A stretch of DNA of 64,000 bases from JANNRR01 sp031401675. GTDB taxonomy: Bacteria > Pseudomonadota > Alphaproteobacteria > Rhodobacterales > Rhodobacteraceae. A program made the position numbers and the translations under genes. The notes below the pieces were generated by a model, which did not search any database, was not told where the DNA came from, and was given only the letters and a program-made list of their open reading frames with translations. The DNA is taken from contig JANNRR010000198.1 in the NCBI GenBank assembly GCA_031401675.1, positions 1 to 64,000 of the forward strand. Reading direction: 5' to 3'. Positions 33,734 to 42,572 of the stretch are shown one piece after another (position 1 is the stretch's first letter; each line of letters begins with the position of its first letter).

Positions 33734-34729
33734 TCAGAGGAATTCGAAGCTGGGCGCATAGCCGAAGTCGAAGGCGTTGCCCAAGTCGAACGGTTGGGTC
33801 ACCCCGTTCAGGGTCATGGTCTGCCCGGCAAAGGCGATCGTGGTCCCCGTTGCCCCGATGGTCACGGTGATGTCGGCCAGACCCAGCCCCAGAGCGCCGT
33901 TGAACGCGATCTGGTCGCCCTCCAGCGCGTTGAAGTCCGTCGCCGTGTCGCCATTGCCGAAGACGAAGGTATCGCCACCCGTACCGCCGGTCAGCCGGTC
34001 GCGCCCGGCGCCCCCGTCCAACAGGTCGTTGCCGGCATCGCCAATCAGCCGGTCTGCGCCCGCGCCGCCCAGCATCCGGTCATCGCCATCGCCGCCACGC
34101 ACAAGGTCGTTGCCATTGCCCGCGTCGATCCGGTCGTTGCCATCGCCACCCGCCACGGTGTCGTTGCCACCCAGCGACCGGATCGTGTCGTTGCCCTGAC
34201 GCCCATCCATCGTTTCGGCGGCATCGGTTCCGGTCAGCGTGTTGTCCTGCGCATCGCCGATCAGTTGCGGTAGGGGCGGGTTGATGGTGCCGGGCGTCGG
34301 GCTGAAGCCTCCGGCGTTGCCGAAGACCGGCGAAGTGCCGCCGATCAGGGCCGCATCCGCGACCACGATCTTTTCCAGTTGCAACCCGGCATAGGCTCCG
34401 CCAAGCCCGGCTGCGGGCGCTTCCGAGATGTAGAAGAAGTCGCTGCCATTCTTGGACTGGTCGGGATCAACATCCAGCGGGTTGGCGGTCGAGACGCCAA
34501 AGGTGGTGACCTGGCCGGTTGCGGTGGTGACGGTCAGGCCGGTCACGGCCCCTGCGCCACCAATCAACTGCCCGGTGATCGGGTCAAAGGTGGCGGGCGC
34601 GAAGGTGATCTTTACCGTGTCGGTCGCCGCGAACCAGACGCGGCCGATTTCGACAGTGGTGGTGCCGGCATTGGGGTCGAACTGAAGCGCTTCGCCGATC
34701 TGGTTGCCGCGCAGGGTGAGGGTGGTCAT
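33734..34729 (-). CDS. RTX (hemolysin-type calcium-binding repeat) protein
   Basis: A 331-residue protein. Residues 1-160 are a beta-rich passenger region with no recognised enzyme motif (SKNGSDFFYISEAPAAG, TGTINPPLPQ). About 175-265 hold tandem RTX nonamers of the GGxGxDxUx type (DNTLTG, GNDTIRSLGGNDTVAGGDGNDRI...). The C-terminal part resembles a type I secretion tail. Calcium binding and T1SS export are established for RTX proteins; no T1SS genes lie in the window. The start MTTLTLRGN at 34729 is supported by family-like onset. It lies next to a subtilase gene. Confidence 0.85.
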   Translation of the reverse strand: MTTLTLRGNQIGEALQFDPNAGTTTVEIGRVWFAATDTVKITFAPATFDPITGQLIGGAGAVTGLTVTTATGQVTTFGVSTANPLDVDPDQSKNGSDFFYISEAPAAGLGGAYAGLQLEKIVVADAALIGGTSPVFGNAGGFSPTPGTINPPLPQLIGDAQDNTLTGTDAAETMDGRQGNDTIRSLGGNDTVAGGDGNDRIDAGNGNDLVRGGDGDDRMLGGAGADRLIGDAGNDLLDGGAGRDRLTGGTGGDTFVFGNGDTATDFNALEGDQIAFNGALGLGLADITVTIGATGTTIAFAGQTMTLNGVTQPFDLGNAFDFGYAPSFEFL

Positions 34730-34808
34730 GTCAGTCGCCTTTCCTGATTTTCCCCAAACGGCCAATCCGCTTTCGGGGTCACATCAGGACAACGTGGCGA
34801 TTCCGGTG

Positions 34809-36284
34809 TTATTCCACGGGGGCCGCGAAAATTTCGGGCTGGCAAAGGGTCGCGAGCGAAAGCAGGCCTGCGCCGAAAACCTCGTCCGGCCCGGTTGCCC
34901 CGATATCACGCACCAGCGTACGCAACCGGCCTGCGACCATGTCAGGGGTGGCCAACGGATCGCGCGAGGCCAGCACCGCCGCCACCGCCGTGGCAAAGGG
35001 CACGGCGAACGAGGTGCCGGTTTTGGGCTTTACCCCCTTGATCGACGTGGCACTCCAGATATCCACACCGGGGGCCGCCAGATCGACGTGTGCGCCACGC
35101 TGCGCCCGCCGATAGATCTGCCCGCGCTGATCCACCGCCGTCACCGCCAGGACAGACGGATAGCCCGCCGGATAGGCCACCTCGGCCCCCGGCCCGGCAT
35201 TGCCCGCCGCCGCAAGCACCACCGCCCCGCCGAGTGACGCAAGACGCATCAGGGCCGCCTCCAGGGCGGCATTGGCCGGTCCGGCCAACGACATGTTGAT
35301 CACCTTGACCTTGCGTTCCGCCAGCACGTCCAGCGCCTTGACCAGCGCGACAACCGAGGCCCTTTCGTCGCCACCATCGCGCCCGAACACATCGACCACC
35401 ACCAGCTTTGCTTCGGGGATCAGGCCGGGTGCGCGTGCATCGGACTGGCCGACCAGCAGCGCGGCCAAAGCCGTGCCATGCACGGCTTGCGACGGATCAA
35501 CCGCTTCGGCCACCAACCGCAACACCTCGATATCCGCGCCCGAAAGGTTGGCATGCGCGGCATTGACACCGGTATCGATCATCCCGACCGGCACCGTGAC
35601 CCGGCAATGCAAGGCCCAGTCCCGCTCAGATGGCCAGTCGATCAGGTCCAGAACGGCACAGTTCAGATGCGCGCACGGCGCCACCGGGGCCAGCGCAGCC
35701 GGCTGGGGTGCCTGATTGCCAGGCGGATCGGCCATGCCCTGTTCATGGCGGTAGTAGTGGTTGAAATCGCCGGTGGCCCCGCTGGGTTGCGCGCGCACCC
35801 GGTCCCGCGCCTGTTCCAGCGTCAGCCCGGCAGGCACGCGCAAGCGGTGAAGCGTTGCCGCCACATCGACCAGATCGACCCGTTCGATCACGACAAAGCC
35901 CTCAGCCAGCAGCGCCGCCAGATCGGCCGCAGTCAGATCGGTCACCACGATCTCGCCGGCGGCAAAGGCTGGCAGCGGCGCGGCTTCGGCAGCACGAGCG
36001 GGACTTGGGACGGGCGGGTTCGCAGGGGTGCGGCGGCTGACCGGCGGCCTGAATTGGCCATCTTTGGCCGGTGCCGTGCTGGCCCGGCTTCCGCTGTCGT
36101 CGCCACTGGTGCCGGCACCGACTGCGTCATCATCCGCGTCATCATCCCCGTCGTCATCCGCCTGAGCGAAAGCAGCCCCGGTGTCCGGCCAAGACCCCTG
36201 GCCCGGGGTCAGAGCGCCCAAGCTTGTGAACAACGCGGCCAACCACACGATCCGACCGATCCCTGAAAACTTGCGATAACTCAT
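34809..36284 (-). CDS. exported subtilisin-like serine protease (S8)
   Basis: A 491-residue protease. A signal anchor (RIVWLAALFTSLGAL) is followed by an acidic spacer (DDDGDDDADDD). The catalytic domain starts near residue 230. Catalytic Asp is in VGMIDTGVN, His in AVHGTALAALL, Ser in GTSFAVPFATA, with the oxyanion Asn of AAAGNAGPG. A propeptide-like region with EIVV precedes it. Start at 36284 has AGGAG about 10 nt upstream; an ATG at 36311 is an alternative. Substrate unknown. It is adjacent to the RTX gene on the same strand. Confidence 0.9.
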   Translation of the reverse strand: MSYRKFSGIGRIVWLAALFTSLGALTPGQGSWPDTGAAFAQADDDGDDDADDDAVGAGTSGDDSGSRASTAPAKDGQFRPPVSRRTPANPPVPSPARAAEAAPLPAFAAGEIVVTDLTAADLAALLAEGFVVIERVDLVDVAATLHRLRVPAGLTLEQARDRVRAQPSGATGDFNHYYRHEQGMADPPGNQAPQPAALAPVAPCAHLNCAVLDLIDWPSERDWALHCRVTVPVGMIDTGVNAAHANLSGADIEVLRLVAEAVDPSQAVHGTALAALLVGQSDARAPGLIPEAKLVVVDVFGRDGGDERASVVALVKALDVLAERKVKVINMSLAGPANAALEAALMRLASLGGAVVLAAAGNAGPGAEVAYPAGYPSVLAVTAVDQRGQIYRRAQRGAHVDLAAPGVDIWSATSIKGVKPKTGTSFAVPFATAVAAVLASRDPLATPDMVAGRLRTLVRDIGATGPDEVFGAGLLSLATLCQPEIFAAPVE

Positions 36285-36763
36285 TATCCCCCCGCTCCTG
36301 TGGTACGTCATGCTGAACCCGCCGCGCCGTTCATTCCCGTACATGCGTCCGAAAGGGATAACGCACCGCGCCACGATCTATTCCAACGCCGTGATCTAGT
36401 TCATGGCCAGCAGAAGCCAACGGCCCTGAATCGTTCCCCGCGACCACCCAACGGCCGCGAGGGTTGCTGATTCAGCGTGGTCCGGAAAAACGGCGGGCCG
36501 AGGATTGATGCGATTATAGGACCCTGTCCCACGGCAGTAGTGGAGCCGGCCATGAAATTCGCCACCATTTCCGGGCCGGGTTTTCGTGGATCGTGCGCAG
36601 GATAAGACCTGCGGATGAGATGCCCAGGGATGGTCGGACCGTGATCCCTTCTATCGATTCGACCAGTTTTCAAGGCACCGTGGCCTGTGGTGTCACGTGG
36701 TACTGGCCTTGGCCATTCCGATCAGCCCTCGGTCCGGTCGGGCGCGCGGTGCTACGGCCAAAC
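36285..36763. other. 479-bp intergenic region
   Basis: Separates the subtilase and ppx, both on the minus strand. Frames present here lack conserved motifs. The first 150 bp upstream of the subtilase carry its promoter by position, but no strong consensus is visible. No repeat or RNA gene was recognised. Confidence 0.45.
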
Positions 36764-38311
36764 CTAGCGGCGGGCCACACGGACGCGGGTCGTGACTTTG
36801 AGCGAGGCGGCAAGCGAGGCGAAACGGGCTTGCGCCACTTCGCCGAACAGGCCCTTCTTGTCGGGCTGCAGGACCAGTTCCAGGACGCGTTTTTTTGGGT
36901 AGAAGCGCAGTTCCCCGGCGGCTTCGGGGGCCTCGATCGAGAACATCGCGCCGAAACGCATGGCTTTTCCCAAAGCCTCGGCGTCGGCGAGCTGTTCGGC
37001 GGTCAACAGTTTGAACAGCGGCTCCAGCCGCGATCCGGCCCGGCTGTTCTTGTAGCGGTGCAAGAGGGCAAGCCCCAGAAACACCCGGCCGGGATGGTCG
37101 AGCCCACCCAGATTGGCGCGGGTGGCGTTGTCAAAACAGGCTTCGGCTCGGTAATCGGGGTGGGCGCGCCAGGTCACGTCGTGCAAGAGGCAGGCGGCCT
37201 TTATCAGGCGCTGGCGTTCGGGCGGCGCGGCGCGGTACAGCGGCGACAGGAACTCGTAAAGCTTCTTGCCGAAACCGGGGATGCGCGCCGCCGAAAACTC
37301 GGCGTGGCGGCAGGCCTCGATCAGCGGGTCGCGGCTGCGCAACCGGTCCGGCATCTGTTCATAGAGCAGTCCTTCGCGGATGCCGTAGCTGGAAATGTCG
37401 ATTTCGCGCGGTTTGAACACGCGGATCAGATGGCGCAGAACCTCGCAGGCCAGCGGGATCAGTTCCATCCGTTCCAGCGAGGTGCCGGTGCGCTGGCGCA
37501 GATCCGTCATGTCGCTTTGTTCGATCCAGTCAATGGTGGCGATCGCCGATTTCGGCGTCATGCGGTATTCATGCAGAACGGTCAGCGGATAGCCGCGCCG
37601 TTCCATGTCCAGCCGGGCAATGGCCCGCCAGGAACCACCGACCAGATAGATGCGCTGATGCCCGCCCCCCAGTTCCGCCTTCAGCCCGTTCAGGACCGCG
37701 CTGATGTGGCTGGTCAATCCCCTGGCACCGCCCGGCACCAGTTGCAGCCGGAACGGGCCCAAGGGCGAGGTCAGGCGTTTGCCGACGGTGCCCGCGCCGA
37801 TCACCGCCAGTTCCATCGACGAGCCGCCGATGTCGCAGACCAGCCCCTCGGCCCCCGGCCAGCCCAACAGAACGCCTTGCGCCGACAGCCGCGCCTCTTC
37901 GGCGCCGTCGACCACATAGACCCGGAGGCCGGTTTCGCGCAGCACCTCGGCGCAGAATTCGGCACCGTCGGAGGCTTCGCGGACAGCGGCGGTGGCCACG
38001 GCGGTCAGCGGCGCCAGCGTCATGCCTTCGGCCAGCAACGCGAACCGTTTCAGCGCCGCCAAGGCGCGGGCCCGGCCAAGCGGGTTCAGTCTGCCGGTTT
38101 CCGCCAGCCCGGCCCCGAGGCCGCACATGATCTTTTCGTTATAGAAATAGGCAGGCGAGCGCGCCGCACCGTCGAACACCACCAGTCGGACCGAGTTCGA
38201 GCCGACGTCGACCACGCCCACCCGGCTGAGGGCCCGCGCGCCGGGATCCTCGAACAGCGGTCGACCAAACGGGCCACCGTCGTCGGACAGAGGCTCAACC
38301 ACGCCGTCCAT
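36764..38311 (-). CDS. ppx: Ppx/GppA family exopolyphosphatase
   Basis: A 515-residue phosphatase of the actin-like ATPase fold. N-terminal VGVVDVGSNSVRLVVFDG and later CDIGGSSMELAVIG are the phosphate-1 and phosphate-2 motifs; a C-terminal HD-like domain carries HDVTWRAHPDYRAE. It hydrolyses polyphosphate or pppGpp. It is 108 bp downstream of ppk1 and probably cotranscribed, so synthesis and breakdown of polyphosphate are paired. Confidence 0.9.
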   Translation of the reverse strand: MDGVVEPLSDDGGPFGRPLFEDPGARALSRVGVVDVGSNSVRLVVFDGAARSPAYFYNEKIMCGLGAGLAETGRLNPLGRARALAALKRFALLAEGMTLAPLTAVATAAVREASDGAEFCAEVLRETGLRVYVVDGAEEARLSAQGVLLGWPGAEGLVCDIGGSSMELAVIGAGTVGKRLTSPLGPFRLQLVPGGARGLTSHISAVLNGLKAELGGGHQRIYLVGGSWRAIARLDMERRGYPLTVLHEYRMTPKSAIATIDWIEQSDMTDLRQRTGTSLERMELIPLACEVLRHLIRVFKPREIDISSYGIREGLLYEQMPDRLRSRDPLIEACRHAEFSAARIPGFGKKLYEFLSPLYRAAPPERQRLIKAACLLHDVTWRAHPDYRAEACFDNATRANLGGLDHPGRVFLGLALLHRYKNSRAGSRLEPLFKLLTAEQLADAEALGKAMRFGAMFSIEAPEAAGELRFYPKKRVLELVLQPDKKGLFGEVAQARFASLAASLKVTTRVRVARR

Positions 38312-38419
38312 CGCACAATCTCCGGTGATTCACGCCCCCCGCGTGCAGACGCATCTTTGGCGGTTGCCGGGCTGCACGTCAATCCGCCGCCCTGTCGCAG
38401 GTTGCGGATCGCAGGCATC

Positions 38420-40594
38420 CTAGTCCTTGGGGTGCGCCAGCTTTGGCACATCGTGCGCGCCCGCCGAGCCGCGCCCGGACAGCGATGGATTTTCCATGAA
38501 GAACCGGTGGCAGTCGAACCGCTTGCCGTCGGTCGCCGCCTGGTCGCGTTGCCAGTGCCCGTCCGGGCCCAGCAACCAGCTTTGCGCCTCGTCGGACAGG
38601 TTGGCGGCCATGATCTGCGACATGATCTGGTCGCGCACCGTATCGTTGAGGATTTCTACAAGCGTTTCGACGCGGCGCGTCAAGTTGCGTTCCATCCAGT
38701 CAGCGGACGAGATGAACACCCGGGCTTTCTTGGAGGGCAGTCCGGCCCCGTTGCCGAAACAGACGATGCGGCTGTGTTCGAGGAACCGCCCGACGATGGA
38801 TTTGACCCGGATGTTTTCCGACAGTCCGACAACGCCGGGGCGCACGCCGCAGATGCCGCGGATCACCAGACTGATGCGCACGCCGGCCCGGCTGGCGGCA
38901 TAAAGCGCGTCGATGATGTCGGGATCGATCAGCGAGTTCATCTTGGCCCAGATTTCCGCCGGCCGCCCGGCCCGGGCGTGCGCCGCCTCGCCCGCGATGC
39001 ATTCCAGCAGCCGCGGCTTCAGGGTGATCGGCGAGAAGGCAAGGTTTTCCAGCCGCTCGGGTTGGACATAGCCCGACAGGTAATTGAACACCTTGGTTGC
39101 ATCGCGCCCGAGCGCCGGGTCGCAGGTGAACAGCGACAGGTCGGTGTAGATGCGGGCGGTGATCGGGTGGTAGTTGCCGGTGCCGTAGTGGGTATAGGTC
39201 ACCAGATTGTCGCCTTCGCGGCGCACCACGGTGCTGATCTTGGCGTGGGTCTTGTAGTTGATGAAGCCATAGACGACATGCGCCCCGGCCCGTTCCAGCC
39301 GCCGTGACTGGCGGATGTTGGCGGCCTCGTCAAAGCGGGCCTTGAGTTCCACCAGAGCGGTGACCGACTTTCCCGCCTCGGCGGCTTCGCACAGCGCGGC
39401 GACGATCGGGCTTTCACGGCTGGTGCGATACAGGGTCTGCTTGATCGCCAGCACATCGGGATCATGCGCCGCTTGTTCCAGAAAGCGGATCACCATGTCG
39501 AAGGTTTCGTACGGGTGGTGCAGCAGCATGTCCTTCTGGCGGATCGCGGCGAACATGTCGCCGTCGAAATCTTGGACGCGTTCCGGCACGCGCGGGGTAA
39601 AGGCCGGCCATTGCAGATCGCGGCGGCTGTCAAGCACCAGTTCCTTGAGGTCGGCAAGTCCCAAGAGGCCGCGCACCTCGACCACTTCCTCCTCGGCGAC
39701 CTGCAGTTCCTGCATGATCAGACCGCGCAGGGCAAGCGGCGCGTCGGCGGTGATCTTCATCCGGATGACTTCGCCGCGACGACGGCGCTTCAGCGCGGTT
39801 TCAAATTCGCGCACAAGGTCTTCGGCTTCATCCTCGACCTCAAGGTCACTGTCGCGCAAGACGCGAAAGGCGCAGCTGCCCATGGCCTGATAGCCGGGAA
39901 ACAACTCGCCCAGATGCAGCAACAGCAACTCTTCCAGCGGGATGAACCGGGCCACACCGGGCTTTCCCGGCAGCGCGACAAACCGGCGGATTTGCTGGGG
40001 GATCGGCAACAGCGCCTGCAGCACCCGGTGGTCGGCGATCCGTTCCAGTTGCAGTGCCAGACAGAACCCCATGTTTGGGATGAAAGGAAAAGGATGCGCC
40101 GGGTCGATGGCCAGCGGCGACAGGACCGGGAACACCTTTGACAGGAAATGCTCTTCAAGCAGTGCCTTTTCGGCCCGGGTCAGATTGGCGCGGGTCAGGA
40201 TCGCGATGCCCGCCCGGTCCATTTCGGATTTCAGCGCATCCCAGACCGATTGCTGTGACTGCAAGAGCCGCCGCGCATCCTCGTTGATCAGCGCAAGCTG
40301 TTCGGCGGGGGTGTAGCCATCGGCGCCGGGCTGCACATTGCCTGCCCGCGCCAGTTCGCGCAGGCCCGCGACGCGCACGGTATAGAACTCGTCAAGGTTA
40401 GCGGCCGAGATCGACAGAAAGCGCAGCCGCTCCAACAGCGGCACGCGGCTGTTCCGCGCCTCTTCCAGCACACGCCAGTTGAAGGCCAGCCAGGACAGTT
40501 CCCGGTTGAAGAAGCGTTTGGCCCCCGTGGTCTCGGCCTCGGACAGGCTGACCGGGGTCGGGAACGGGGCGGACAGGAAATCGGCGGCGGTCAT
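38420..40594 (-). CDS. ppk1: polyphosphate kinase 1
   Basis: A 724-residue PPK1. N-terminal domain RFFNRELSWLAFNWRVLEEA; head domain with SISAANLDEFYTVRVAGL; phosphohistidine motif in YTHYGTGNYHPITARIYTDLS, and HHPYETFDMV. It forms polyphosphate from ATP reversibly. The start MTAADFLSAP at 40594 is favoured over the frame to 40732, which overlaps hdaA. It is followed by ppx. Confidence 0.95.
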   Translation of the reverse strand: MTAADFLSAPFPTPVSLSEAETTGAKRFFNRELSWLAFNWRVLEEARNSRVPLLERLRFLSISAANLDEFYTVRVAGLRELARAGNVQPGADGYTPAEQLALINEDARRLLQSQQSVWDALKSEMDRAGIAILTRANLTRAEKALLEEHFLSKVFPVLSPLAIDPAHPFPFIPNMGFCLALQLERIADHRVLQALLPIPQQIRRFVALPGKPGVARFIPLEELLLLHLGELFPGYQAMGSCAFRVLRDSDLEVEDEAEDLVREFETALKRRRRGEVIRMKITADAPLALRGLIMQELQVAEEEVVEVRGLLGLADLKELVLDSRRDLQWPAFTPRVPERVQDFDGDMFAAIRQKDMLLHHPYETFDMVIRFLEQAAHDPDVLAIKQTLYRTSRESPIVAALCEAAEAGKSVTALVELKARFDEAANIRQSRRLERAGAHVVYGFINYKTHAKISTVVRREGDNLVTYTHYGTGNYHPITARIYTDLSLFTCDPALGRDATKVFNYLSGYVQPERLENLAFSPITLKPRLLECIAGEAAHARAGRPAEIWAKMNSLIDPDIIDALYAASRAGVRISLVIRGICGVRPGVVGLSENIRVKSIVGRFLEHSRIVCFGNGAGLPSKKARVFISSADWMERNLTRRVETLVEILNDTVRDQIMSQIMAANLSDEAQSWLLGPDGHWQRDQAATDGKRFDCHRFFMENPSLSGRGSAGAHDVPKLAHPKD

Positions 40595-40631
40595 GCGGGG
40601 CTGCGGTTTTGAAGGAATGGTGCGGCGTGAA

Positions 40632-41306
40632 TCATGGCGCGCTGGAATCGGGATTGTCCAGCAATTCGGCGGCCATCGTGCGGCCGATGCTGCGACGGGT
40701 GGCCAAAGCACGGGCATCGAGCGCGGCAACAATCGCGGCGGCGGCAGCCAGCGAGCGTTCGATCCGGAGGATCAGGTAGTGGATGAGGGTAGCCGGGGCG
40801 TGCAACTGCCGGTCGGCGAACAGCTTGATCAGCACGGCAGACAACAGGGCATCATCAGGCGCGTCCAGCACGGCGACCGGCGTGGCCTGCAGGCGGCTGG
40901 CAAGATCGGGCAGGGTCAGCGGCCAGTGGCCGGGCGGGGTGACAGCGGTCAACAGCAGCCGCCCACCCGATGCAAGCATCTGGTTGTGCAGGTGGAACAG
41001 CGCCACCTCTGCCGCCGGATCGCCTGCGACCGCGTCGGCATCATCGACCACGACAGCCGCTGGAGGCGATGAAAGATCGTGCCCGGCCAGCGACCGGCCC
41101 GACAGGGCAAGGGCACCGGATTGGCTGGCCCAGACTCCTGCCAGATGGCTTTTCCCGGCACCACGCGGCCCGGTCAGGACCAGCTTGCCCTCTGGCCAGG
41201 TCGCCTCGACGTTGGCGAGGGCTAGAGCGTTGGACCGCGACACGAAGAAATCCGCACGGCTTAGTGCCGGGTGCACCGGCAGTGCAAAGGTCAGCTGTTC
41301 TGCCAT
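40632..41306 (-). CDS. hdaA: DnaA-related regulatory inactivator HdaA
   Basis: A 224-residue DnaA-like AAA+ protein without the DnaA DNA-binding domain IV. The P-loop region is LVLTGPRGAGKSHLAGVW and Walker B is VVVDDADAVAG, with a sensor region at LLTAVTPPGHWPLTLPDLASRL. The C-terminus holds helices like domain III (LATRRSIGRTMAAELLD). Known alphaproteobacterial HdaA stimulates DnaA-ATP hydrolysis with the sliding clamp. The N-terminal QLTFALPV fits a clamp-binding motif. Gene order perM-hdaA-ppk1-ppx is a familiar alphaproteobacterial block. Confidence 0.88.
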   Translation of the reverse strand: MAEQLTFALPVHPALSRADFFVSRSNALALANVEATWPEGKLVLTGPRGAGKSHLAGVWASQSGALALSGRSLAGHDLSSPPAAVVVDDADAVAGDPAAEVALFHLHNQMLASGGRLLLTAVTPPGHWPLTLPDLASRLQATPVAVLDAPDDALLSAVLIKLFADRQLHAPATLIHYLILRIERSLAAAAAIVAALDARALATRRSIGRTMAAELLDNPDSSAP

Positions 41307-41309
41307 GGC

Positions 41310-42395
41310 TCAGGTGTCCGGTGATGGATCGTCGCCCGGCTTCCCGAGCCCGCGATACAGAAGGCTGGCGGTGTAGCGTTCGGCCGCAAAGCGAAACAGC
41401 ACCCCAAAGGCTGCCGCCACCGGGACTGCCACCAGCAGACCGACAAATCCGAAGATCGAGCCAAAGGCCGACAGGGCAAACAAGAGCCAGACCGGATGCA
41501 GTCCGACTGATCCGCCGACCAGTTTGGGCACCAGAAAGTTGCCCTCGAACGTCTGGCCCGCGGCAAAGATCACCGCGACCAGGCCGATCCAGACCGGCGT
41601 ATCCCAGAACTGGAACAGCGCCAAACCAAGCGCCAACGCCCCGCCGATGATCGCCCCGACATAGGGGATGAAGGATATCATTCCCGTCACCGCGCCCACC
41701 ACCAGCCCAAACTGCAGCCCGACCAGCATCAGGCCTACAGCATAGAAAGTTGCCATGATGGCGCAGACGGTCAACTGCCCGCGCACGAATCCGGCAAGCG
41801 CCGCATCGATTTCCCGGGCCAGTTCCCGGATGGTCGGGGCATGGTCCAACGGCAGCCAGCTATCGATCCTGGCAACCAGCGCATCCCAGTCGAGCAACAT
41901 GTAGAAAGCGACGACCGGGACGACGACGATGAACACCACGGCATTGATGACGCCAAGCGCAGAGTTCAGCAGGCCGTTGATCAGTTCGCCGCCACGTTCC
42001 TGGATGGTGGTGCCAAGTCGCGCCAGCGTCTGGCGGACGGTGCTTTGCGCATCCATCAGTTCGGGGAACCGCTCGGTCAGAAATGTTTGAAATTGCGAAA
42101 TTATCCCTGGCGCGGCATTCACCAGCGCCGCGCCCTGCTGGATCAGCAGCGGGATGACCAACAGGGCGGCAACGACGAACACCACCAGCGCCACGACCCC
42201 GATCACCGTTACCGCCGCAATCCGGCTGAGCCCAAGGGCCTGCAACCTGTCGGCGACCGGGTCGAGGAAATAGGCCACAGCACCGCCGACCAGAAACGGC
42301 AGGATGACCGAGCCCAGAAACCACAGGGCTACCAGAAACACCAAAGCGGCAATGCTCCAGTATCTGATTTGTTCGCGGACGGGCAGGCCCATCAT
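41310..42395 (-). CDS. AI-2E family transporter (PerM-like permease)
   Basis: A 361-residue membrane protein with about eight transmembrane segments. Typical motifs: ILPFLVGGAVAYFLDPVADRL near the start, and GLVVGAVTGMISFIPYVGAIIGG and FEGNFLVPKLVGGSVGLHPVWLLFAL in the second half. Family members act as exporters or Na/H antiporters; the substrate is not predictable. GGAGG lies 6 nt upstream of the ATG at 42395. Its stop is 3 nt from hdaA's start, so they are cotranscribed. Confidence 0.88.
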   Translation of the reverse strand: MMGLPVREQIRYWSIAALVFLVALWFLGSVILPFLVGGAVAYFLDPVADRLQALGLSRIAAVTVIGVVALVVFVVAALLVIPLLIQQGAALVNAAPGIISQFQTFLTERFPELMDAQSTVRQTLARLGTTIQERGGELINGLLNSALGVINAVVFIVVVPVVAFYMLLDWDALVARIDSWLPLDHAPTIRELAREIDAALAGFVRGQLTVCAIMATFYAVGLMLVGLQFGLVVGAVTGMISFIPYVGAIIGGALALGLALFQFWDTPVWIGLVAVIFAAGQTFEGNFLVPKLVGGSVGLHPVWLLFALSAFGSIFGFVGLLVAVPVAAAFGVLFRFAAERYTASLLYRGLGKPGDDPSPDT

Positions 42396-42488
42396 ATCTT
42401 TCCTCCTGGCATTGTTTCATCGCTCAGCGGTGACGTCGATGCAAGCGCCAAGCCAGTTCCGCCAGCCCGGCCTGTTTACACTGCCCGG

Positions 42489-42514
42489 CCCGTTTCGCTT
42501 GCCCGTTTCGCTTG
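42489..42514. repeat. perfect 13-bp tandem duplication
   Basis: CCCGTTTCGCTTG occurs twice in direct succession (42489-42501, 42502-42514) in the spacer between the divergent permease and proS genes. Similar shorter CCCGG-rich pieces flank it (cccggcctg, cccggcccg). Probably slippage-derived. Confidence 0.8.
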
Positions 42515-42572
42515 CCCGGCCCGGTGCAATCGCATAGGTCATCGCTGACATGATCATCGCGAGAGTTCTGCA

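Noticed and set aside
36593..39307. 904-codon plus-strand frame over ppx and ppk1
   Set aside because: Antisense shadow of two well-identified genes.
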